Part shown: piece by piece, positions 11,500-21,200 of the stretch | How the letters are laid out: every line of letters begins with the position of its first letter | How positions within the stretch are numbered: position 1 is the stretch's first letter | Source: Beroe forskalii | Lineage: Eukaryota; Ctenophora; Nuda; Beroida; Beroidae | Direction of reading: 5' to 3' | NCBI GenBank assembly: GCA_011033025.1 | Contig: WFMF01000023.1 | Span: 372,001 to 436,000 of the forward strand | Length of the DNA: 64,000 nt | The notes under the pieces: model-generated | What the model was told of the DNA's origin: nothing | Databases searched by the model: none | The model's input: the letters and a program-made list of their open reading frames with translations, nothing else | Position numbers and translations under genes: made by a program

Positions 11500-14400
11500 A
11501 TGAGAGCAGTGGGACTTCAGGCCCTGTTGTTCCTGGGGTTATTACTGCTCGGTGCTGAGGCTGACAACTGTACTAATTATGTGAACGGGGTAGAGTCCAC
11601 TATTTCATGCACTGGTGAGAGAAGATGTCTGATAATGATTTACCTTCTGGAGAACAGTTTGCTTAATAAGGCCACTATGTAACAGGACACAGGCTGCCAC
11701 CTCGGGCCACATATAACACTTGCTTGATTTTAATTAGATGTTTCACTGATTTGTCCTGATTTCAGAAGATTTTCACTGACTAATCCTTGCCTTGTTTTGC
11801 TGACCCCTCACTCCATCCTTGTTTCAGTTGGTTGCTGTTTGGAAGGAGGCAGTTACGCCATCAATCTCACTTCTAATGATGTCTGTCAGGATGCAGATGG
11901 GGAGTGTAGACCTTTCACCATCCCCACCAGGTAACAGGGTTTTCTACTTCTGCCGGCATATTGAGTTGTTGACTTGGTTACCATGGAAACATGGTTTCAT
12001 ATTGACAAGGTAAACATGGAAACACGGTTTTTAAACAATACTTTCCTAATCGATTATTTTACCCCCTCTCTAATTCCCACAGCTGTCCTGTGAAAGTAGC
12101 TGGGCAGTGGAAGATGCACGGGTGTGGGTCTAATGAGCGGTGCTGCTTTCCTCTGGACGGTCCTGTGCCAGAGTACGACCTGAGTATAAACGCTGATGAG
12201 AACATCTGCAGCAACAATGGTGAGTTACTATGGCAACAGTAACAAAGGTGGGTTACCGTGGCAACAGTATCATGGGTGAGTTACCATGGCAACAGTAACA
12301 AAGGTGGGTTTCCATGGCAACAGTAACAAGGGTGAGTTACCGTGGCAACAGTAACACTGGTGAGTTATCATGAAAACAGTAACAATGGGGAGTTACTTTG
12401 ACAACCACCATGTTTCCATTGGTAATTAAGACATCTGTTACTTTACAGAACAAAATATCCCTCTTATCCCGAGTTGATGAGTTTCCCTATTTCCTTCTGT
12501 CAGCTCCCCATATCCCGCCCCACAACCACACCCCCAGGTCACTGCCCCTCGGGAGGGACGTTCTCCCACAACGTCAGCATTGACTTGGCAGCCATCACTA
12601 TCGGAGCTGAGCAACCCATTCTCTGCTACCAGGGCTGCTATCTGCCGACAGAGTTCGGAGCAGTGGACGGATACATGCCCATACAGCTAGGTAGGAGCCA
12701 ATCATATCACTGAGTTCAGTGACAGCGGGCCAATCAGCATTTAGATTTGGGAGGTGGTTCTCACAAATATAAGAGCCTTTTTTGAATATACCTCAATGAT
12801 TTTTTGCAGATTCGTCTTAAAACTTACACCCCTGCCTCAGCGTTTACCAATTATATCACTTAAAACCCTAAACTCCACCCCCTGCCTCAGCGTTTACTGG
12901 TACCTGTAAACCCTAAACTCAGTTCAACCCCTGCCTCAGCGTTTACTGAGTACCTGTAAAACCCCTAAACTCACAGTTCACTGGTAAGCCTCAGCGTTTA
13001 CTGAGTACCTGTACAACCCCTAAACTCACACCCAACCCCCTGCCTCAGCGTTTACTGAGTACCTGTAAAATCCCTAAACTCACACCCAACCCCCTGCCTC
13101 GAAAGTGTAAAAATTACCTGTAAAACCCCTAAACTCACACCCAACCCCCTGCCTCAGCGTTTACTGAGTACCTGTAAAATCCCTAAACTCACACCCAACC
13201 TCTGCCTCAGCGTGTACTGAGGACCGAAGGAGTGTCTGTGACGTGGCCCAGTTCGAGTACTGCCTTGCTTTCGATGCGAACCTTGACTCCACCATCTCCC
13301 CCAAAGACAACTCCCTCAGCACCTTCACTGAAGTGCTTACCATGAGGATATCCTACTGTGGGACCTTGTCAGACTGGCAGACCCCCTCAGTGCTCTGTAA
13401 CCAGATAAATAACGATCTGAAGTTCGGTTACTCGTCCGATGCTAGAGCGATGTATGAGCTGGACCAGGTAGTGGCACAGTGTGGGAAGGTGAGGTATTGT
13501 GGAGAGGAGTGTTACGATGTGAAGAAGGAGGAGGGGCTCCCCTGGTGGGTTATTCTTATCATAGTCCTCGTTATTCTGTGTCTAGCTGTGTTAGCAGTGG
13601 TGGTGTACTGTATCTGCTGCGTTAAGAGGTCCTCTGTGGAGCCTGTAGATGAGGAGATAGCTATAGAGACAGTGGACCCCCGGACCATGCGACTCAGGGA
13701 GGTGGAGCGTTATGTGGAAGAGGCGGTGAGTAATAAAGACATGGCTCAGCTGAGACTGGCTATTGACATGATCGAGGAGGAGGGTTTCCAGACAGACCTG
13801 GACCCTCAGTACAGAGAGGCGCTGAGGCTGTTTAATGAGCTCATGGCAAGATCTGAGAGGGAGAAAGCCGAGGAGTTGAGGAGGGCTGAGGAAGAGGCTG
13901 AGGCGACCAGACTGGCGCTGGAAGAGGCGGAGAGGGAAGTGGAGAGGAAGAAGAAGGAAGCAGATGAAGCCGCGAGGAGGAAGTCCATCAAGAGGAGGGA
14001 CGCTGTGAAGGGGAAGTGGATGCGACTGTGGCCTAAGCTGCAGGTGCTGAGGGCATTGAACGCTGTGAACGCTGAGGCTGCAGCCAAGGCAATGGAGGAG
14101 GCTAAGAGAGCTAGAGAGGAGGAGGAGAGGCAGAGGAGACTAGCTGAGGAGAGGGAGAGGATAGCCAGACAGTGCAAGAAGCTGCTGAGGGATGGGCTCA
14201 GCACGGGAACTGAGGATGCCCTCTCTGACGCCATTAAGAAAGCAGACGGTCTGCTCTTCCAGACAGAAATCCTGCAGGAAGATAACGAGCTGAGGACTCT
14301 GTACTCCAGAGCCACCACTGAACTGGACAGACTGCAGAAAGAGAGGAAGAAGAAGGAGGAGGAGGCGGAGAGGAAACGCAGAGAGGAGGAGAGAGTCAGG

Positions 14401-14961
14401 GAGGAGAAGCGCAGACAGGCCCTTGCCAGACTGGGGGAGATGGAGGCTGCTCTGAGGACTGCTGTGTCAGAGCGGGACATTGACTTGCTCAAGAAGGCTA
14501 TCCACGACGTGGAGACTAATGCTCTGGAGGGAGACATGCCGGACCTGTACAAACAGGCAGTGGAACTCCTGGCAAGACTCCAGAAAATAGAGTCTGTTAG
14601 GAAGAGCATCCTGGAACTGAAGAGACCTCTGATAGCAGAACTGAAGAGCATGTCTAACCCGCCTCCTGATGTTCACAGGACCATGATAGCCACGTATCTG
14701 CTGCTAGGGGAGGAGTTGTCCAAGTTAAAGGACTGGAATAACATAGTGATCCTCCTCAACAAGACAGGGAAGCTGTCCATAAAGCGCAGAGTTCAGGAGT
14801 TCAAGGTACAGGCCTTATCCCCGGCTGTGGCTGCTAGTGCTGAGAAGCAGATCCAAGGACTGACTGCAGACGAAGTGTATGATGCTAACCAGGCAGCTAG
14901 TCTCTTCTACGACTGGACTGAGATGATATCTTACGAGTCCAAACAAAGGGACGCGCAGTGA
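11500..14961 (+). CDS. Type I membrane protein with C-terminal dynein-type microtubule-binding domain
   Basis: Five exons (11500-11614, 11828-11930, 12083-12219, 12538-12690, 13211-14961) join in perfect phase to 753 codons. Residues 1-21 (MRAVGLQALLFLGLLLLGAEA) look like a signal peptide. Residues 22-280 form a Cys-rich ectodomain with NxT/NxS sites and no family I recognise. A transmembrane helix lies at about 281-307 (WWVILIIVLVILCLAVLAVV). Residues 310-630 are a highly charged E/R/K helix or coiled coil containing three short related motifs of the form RD...L..AI. Residues 632-745 match the order and spacing of the dynein heavy-chain MTBD: SMSNPPPDV, YLLLGEE, KDWNNI, FYDWTEM. The chain ends there, so the returning CC2 stalk helix of dynein is absent. 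The start is the ATG that gives a signal peptide; an in-frame ATG at 11389 would extend it. Role as a membrane-to-microtubule linker is inferred. Confidence 0.9.
12216..12410. repeat. Tandem repeat containing the exon 3 donor
   Basis: After exon 3 the intron repeats a unit of about 35 nt (ggtgagttaccatggcaaca plus gtaacaa). Each copy reproduces the donor GGTGAGT with a few preceding bases, giving about five potential donors in a row. The core gttaccatggcaac is X-box-like. Confidence 0.88.
12825..13210. repeat. Tandem repeat containing the exon 5 acceptor
   Basis: A unit of about 55 nt built around cctcagcgtttactgag is repeated six or seven times. The true boundary reads cctcag then CGTGTACTGAG, so each unit copies the acceptor plus the first 11 coding bases of exon 5 with few changes. 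Confidence 0.92.
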
Positions 14962-15294
14962 AACTATCAGTGTCGTAAATTAGGTGTGAAAATGGAGAAT
15001 AAATTACATTTCAAGTAATAAGTTAAGTTAGTTTGAAATGACTGCAAAATACTTCAGCTAATTCTTTATTTACCAGTTGAAATTCAAATTTTGATATTTC
15101 TGATATATTTATTCCACCTGGGCGTTGATTGGAATAATGTCTTGATATATTTTATTTACCGTTTTGAAAATGTTTATAGCGATTCATTGTCTCAAGAATA
15201 GCATGATCTATCTATGAGCAAGACCGTAGTAGAAACTTCAAGAACGTAAATAGCCCTGAATTGTTTTGTCAACTACTAATTAAAGTATTAAGTC
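14962..15294. other. Convergent 3' ends
   Basis: A 333-base gap between two stop codons facing each other. AATAAA at 14998-15003 is a good polyadenylation signal for the plus-strand gene, 37 bases after its stop. Several TTTATT words at about 15065-15156 can serve the minus-strand receptor gene, so its transcript probably runs close to or over the end of the plus-strand gene. Confidence 0.7.
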
Positions 15295-18200
15295 TTAGCA
15301 GCAAATTCTAGTTGGAACTGCAGTTCTGACAGTTTGATTCAATGAAAGATTTGTAACATCTGACTGATTCGTAACTACCGAATGATTTGTAACTGACGGT
15401 TTGGTGAGGGCTGACGGCAGCACCACGACATCTTGCGGAGGGATACTATTAGCAGGGTCTAATGTAAGTGTAACTCTGTGAGAAGGGACAGCAGGGTCTG
15501 ATGTAACTCGGTGAGGAGTGATACTATTAGCAGTGTCTGATTCAGCTCGGTAGTTGGTAAAGAGGCGGTTGTAGGCGCAGTGGGCTGATATCCTACTCTC
15601 AGGGTCCACATCCATGAGATCCCCTATACACTCGTTCAATCTCCTCAGTAACTCCTGGGAAAGTAAGCGGAAATTAGAGCAATTTGTAAATCATGGTAGG
15701 TATTTGAAAATGAGAAATTGCACTAGATTTTGTAGCTATTAACACTATTTAACTCTGTATTCTGACGAAATGTTTCCGACAAAATGTTCCAATCTACCAG
15801 ACTCTTACCATATGCTGGTACACTGGTCTGTCTGACGTTAGATCCGGTGAGTCTGGTGTCATGTCCGGTGAGTCTGGTATCAAATCTGAAGGGGCTGATG
15901 TCAGATCTGATGACGCTGTTGTCAAGTCGGATGACGCTGGTGTCAAGTCTGATGACACCAGTGTCAGGTCCGGTGACACCAGTGTCAAGTCTGGTGACAC
16001 CAGGTCTGAGAGAGGCAGGGAAGGTTTGAAGTGCTTCATGACGACTAGCTCCACTATGTCAGTCTGAGTGTAGGTGGGGGGCAGTTCTCTCTGATACACG
16101 TGGTGATAGACTGCTGTGTCTGATCCTGCAGGAAACAGAGTGTATAATGTGTTACTTTTAGGAAGTCGGTAAGGTTGCTATAGTTATATCAAGGTTGTTA
16201 TGGTAATAACGAGGTTGCTATTGTAATACCAAGGTTGCTATGGTAATACTAAGGTTGCTATGGTTACCTGTTGTTGTCTGGACTAGAACATTCCCTATCT
16301 CCCATAACACCGCCCCCATGCTGTACAAATCACTGTTTAGCAACCCTGAGGGAGCCAGCACCATCGTACAATCCAATAGCTCTGGAGACATGTAAAGCGG
16401 TGTCCCAACCTAAGATGTGGTGCTGTCAGAGGTTTGTCTGTTTGTTTGTCTGAGACGTGGTGCTGTCAGAGGTTTGTTTGTCTGTTTGTTTGTCTGTTTA
16501 TATATTGTTTGTTAATGACTTCTGTGTAGCATTGGTTATTCAGGAAAACAAATATTTATCAGAAATATATCGCATTAAACATGTTTAAACAATGGTTACG
16601 AACTTCTGTATTTTCATTTTCGTGTTACCTGTCTGATTGAAGAAGTGTCCTCCAATGTGTCGAGGTTGATAGACAGGTCGAAGTCTGACAGGACACACTT
16701 TCCATTCTCGTCTACCAAAAAGTTCGCTGTTTTTAGGTCCCGGTGTGCAACGCTGAAATGTGCAACGTTAAATGACACCAGTTGACTTCACCTTGCCACC
16801 AGTTACTTCACCTTGACAACAGTTTACTTCACCTTGACACCAGTTTACTTCATCTTGACAACAGTTTACTTCACCTTGACACCGGTTAACTTCACCTTGA
16901 CACCGGTTAACTTCACCTTGACACCAGTTTATTTCACCTTGACACCGGTTAATTTCACCTTGACACCGGTTAACTTCACCTTGACACCAGTTTATTTCAC
17001 CTTGACACCGGTTAACTTCACCTTGACACCGGTTTAGTCACCTTGACGCCGCTTAACTTCACCTTGACATCAGTTTATTTCACCTTGACACCGGTTAACT
17101 TCACCTTGACACCGGTTTACTTCACCTTGACACCAGTTTACTTCACCTTGACACGGTTTAACCTTGAGTCCTTGACACCAGTTTAAAATAGGGTCTCAGT
17201 AACATTTCATCCTTGACACCATTTTAATATCACACCGGTTTCACTTTGACACCACTTTCGCACAAGTTCACTGTTAACTCATTTCACTTTGACACCAGTT
17301 TAGCATACATTTACTATTGCATAATTTCTTGTCGCTATAGTTCATTTTGTTGTGGTGAAAGCGCGGTAAAATAAACTTGAGTTTTCTCCACGCCCCATAT
17401 CGAACTAACTTGAGAGATGAGGGGGAGTTGACTAGAATATCGAACTAGCTTGAGAGATGAGGGGGAGTTGACTAGAATATCGAACTAACTTGAGAGATGA
17501 GGGGGAGTTGACTAGAATATCGAACTAACTTGAGAGATGAGGGGGAGTTGACTAGAATATCGAACTAACTTGAGAGATGAGGGGGAGTTGACTAGAATAT
17601 CGAACTAACTTGAGAGATGAAGGGGAGTTGACTAGAATATCGAACTAACTTGAGAGATGAAGGGGAGTTGACTAGAATATCTAACTAACTGGAGAGATGG
17701 AGGGGGAGTTGACTAGAATATCTAACTAACTTGAGAAATGAGGGGGAGTTGACTAGAATATCGAACTAACTTGAGAGATGAGGGGGAGTTGACTAGAATA
17801 TCGAACTAACTTGAGAGATGAGGGAGTTGACTAGAATATCGAACTAACTTGAGAGATGAGGGGAGTTGACTAGAATATCGAACTAACTTGAGAGATGAGG
17901 GGAGTTGACTAGAATATCGAACTAACTTGAGAGATGAGGGGGAGTTGACTAGAATATCGAACTAACTTGAGAGATGAGGGGGAGTTGACTAGAATATCGA
18001 ACTAACTTGAGATGAGGGGAGTTGACTAGAATATCGAACTAACTTGAGAGATGAGGGGGAGTTGACTAGAATATCGAACTAACTTGAGAGATGAGGGGGA
18101 GTTGACTAGAATATCGAACCCGTGAATGTAGGACACAGCCACTAGAACATTTCCCAGAAGATCTGTGGAATAAAGGTGGAAGTAGTTAGTTGTTTCCTGC

Positions 18201-21200
18201 TGTACCAGTTCCAGCAATTACAATTCTTCTGCTTTATTTTTAGCTGTATCTAACTCGTTATCGAGTTGCTGTAAATCACACTTAACCACTGACCCCCGTA
18301 ATAAAAAGGTTATTTTAAGATAGCTATTTATCTCCCTACCTATGAGCTGTTGAGCGGTGAGCTTGACACTGCTCAAGTGATGCCTTAGATTCCCTCCTGA
18401 GTAGAACTTCAGAATCAAGACCTTCTTATCTGAGAATGGGAGCTGTTAGAACTGAGAGGTATGAATTATGCGTGAGTAGTGATTAGCCCATCAACTTTGG
18501 TGTGAGTATGTATAATCAAAACGTCGTGCTTCAAACTTTCATGAATTTGTATGACTATGAAATAAAATCATACGCTAAACCTGACCATTTGCCTAGGATA
18601 CTAAGTTTGGTATATCATCACATTTCCATTAGTGATCGGAGTCTCTACCCTGTAACCATGACACCCCCATTTCTAATTCGCAGCCTACATCAGAGAACCA
18701 TTAAATCCCTGGCTGACGTCAGATAACTCGCTTTCTGATCCCTCATTAGGCATTATTCCATGCCCCCTCACTTCTCTGGAAATAGCAGCAAATGAGTCAA
18801 TTCTCCTTATCGGTAACGTCACCCTCCCTTCTGACAACTGACTGGGCTTTGTTCTGACTCTTGACAGATTAGATATACCACCCACAGCGACCAAATGACC
18901 AACAAATCCTATCTTTTGACGAATTACCAGTGATACCATGAAGACATGACTCGCAGAACGGAGCAGTTTACTCAATCTGTCTAATTCCAATCTACCACAC
19001 CATTTACCATTACCCATGCTCCTTGATTTCTGTTATAAATCATTTGAATTGCATCATTTCAGTTATTTATAGAATTCCATTACTTTATCGGTTGACTTAC
19101 TATGTTGATGATACGTTAATAGAAATGACAGATGTCACTTACCCCCTACCTTTGCTAGGAAATGTACAGACTGCAGAATACCTCTCATCCTATGCGTACT
19201 GCTCGGGGGAAAGACAGATCTAAAGAAACCAGAGAGCCTCCTTCCTGAACCTTAAGTCCCTGACTCAGAAGACACTGCGTTATACTGATCAGGTGAGTGT
19301 TTGTTGGTTGTCAAGGGAGCCTGACTTAAAACTTCAGACATTTAACCTCACAGCACTTTATATCTCTTCCCTGACCCTAACCATAACCCAAACCTTCGAC
19401 TCAACTCTCTTAAGCCCTAACACTATAAAACCCAGACCCTATACTGTATGTTTAGTGCTGGTTAGATGTTAAAAGGCGACTGAGTCGCTTTAATCAGGTT
19501 TCTCAGCTTTCCAAAGTTCACCCGAATAAAGTTTCCTTAACCAAAGACCCACCCTTATGGGTGGGTCTTCGTAACTGTACCTAGTTAGCAAGGCCTTGCT
19601 AACTAGGTACAGTTACGAAGTCACATGGTGATATTTATCCAGTGCCGAAATCTTTTCGTCCAGGTGGAGAAGAATAACGATGTTCCTGTTCAGTGCGCGG
19701 CGTCACTTGTTACATAAATGGCGCCGCGCGCTACTGCTCCGTGAAACTTAACTAACCACTTCCTCAGAAACGATGATCCGGAGACTCTTTGGGGTCCATC
19801 AATGAATTATGTTTGCATTTTCCCCCATTTGGGGATTTACAGGACCCCCCTTGTCTATCGATGATAGGCCCTTCCGAGCTGACGCAGCCGCTTCGCGGCT
19901 TGCCCTAAACCAAGGCCCTGGTTAGGGGTTAACGTCGCGGCTGCATCAGCGTGCCTGGTATCACCAGGGAACCCCCCCTCCCAAAGTTCGCACTTGTTAC
20001 AAATTCGAAAACCAATGCGTTATTTGGCATGTGTTATATTTGATTGAGGGATGACTGGAGGACAATTATCGATTTCTACTTCAGTACTTCAGAGGAATTT
20101 ATATATTTCAATTTATTGATATCAATTATGTTGATATAGCATTTCGGCTTATTGCCAGACCCATCGTGGGTTTTCACCCCCCCCCCCCCCATTAACGTAT
20201 GCCTAGAAAGTAATCAATTGAGTGCTTCAATCCAGAATATAATTTAAGAGAATTTCATGGGAATGGAACAATTTTAAGTATGTGAAGTGGTATGTTAGCA
20301 CTTGTAACAATTTCTTACCCCCCAATAATTGGTGACCATTATGGTAAATAACCATGATCACTGGTGCTTGCTGCCGAGCTACAACCTTCCTCGTCTCCCG
20401 GGGACGTTCACTGCACTGTTTTGGTTTGGCACAAGTAAAGAAAAGCCCTCTCTGACCTCGGATGCCGGATCCACCTCCAAGATTCCCAGACAGTGTGCCC
20501 TCGAACCAGGTTTTTATACTTGATTGAACTAGGTTCCACTTGATAGGTAACTTGGATTATACCATATTGCCGAGTTTATTTTCCTAACTTTCTGTTAGAC
20601 AAATCAGAGCTGCTTTACTCCAGGAAGAGAGTCGCCCTTGAAACCACTAATTGCTACCGTGCGAGAGTGGCTAAATAGTAAATATAGAATTGATTTCCTG
20701 CTGGCACATCTAAATTTGGAATGGGACCAAATCTTTAATCTCTTAATCGAGATCCAATGTTATTAAGCAATCGGCTGGCGTTTTCCGGTAAAATAATTTT
20801 GCCACTTTGGGTGTGGTGAATGGGTGTCTCCTTCCTGACATGATACGTGGCTGAGAAATTAGCGGAGAATTAACTGCTGAGAAATCAAATCTTTAATTTT
20901 GAAAGTATGGTAAGGTTTGTGGGGAGCGCTCAAATGCAACGGTATTCGGTCATTTGGCCTAACTGGACATCTGGCCTAACACTGGTTAGGGTCAGGGGAG
21001 AGAGATAAATTCAAAATTTCTTGAGTATTTCTTGAGTTTAAGGCGTTAGGCCAAATGTCCAGTTAGGCCAGATGACCTAGAACCAATGCAATGTGTAACA
21101 TTTGATCTGAGAGTGAAATATGAATTTGAAATTGATGAAGCTATAGAAATTCTGACTATTGAAATGCTGGGTTAGCATTCCTTCTTACAATTAAGACAAT

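Noticed and set aside
13806-14651. 281-residue minus-strand open frame
   Set aside because: It is the antisense of the E/R/K-rich coding region of the MTBD protein; serine/leucine-rich shadow with no own splice sites.
15784-16067. Plus-strand frames over the receptor kinase insertion
   Set aside because: Antisense of the minus-strand exon 16125-15809, whose phase and homology are secure.
16813-17037. Frame of TPVNFTLTPVYF repeats
   Set aside because: Intronic 18-nt minisatellite on the wrong strand for the gene.
18685-19017. 110-residue minus-strand frame in a receptor intron
   Set aside because: No family resemblance and no compatible splice sites joining it to the receptor; probably chance.
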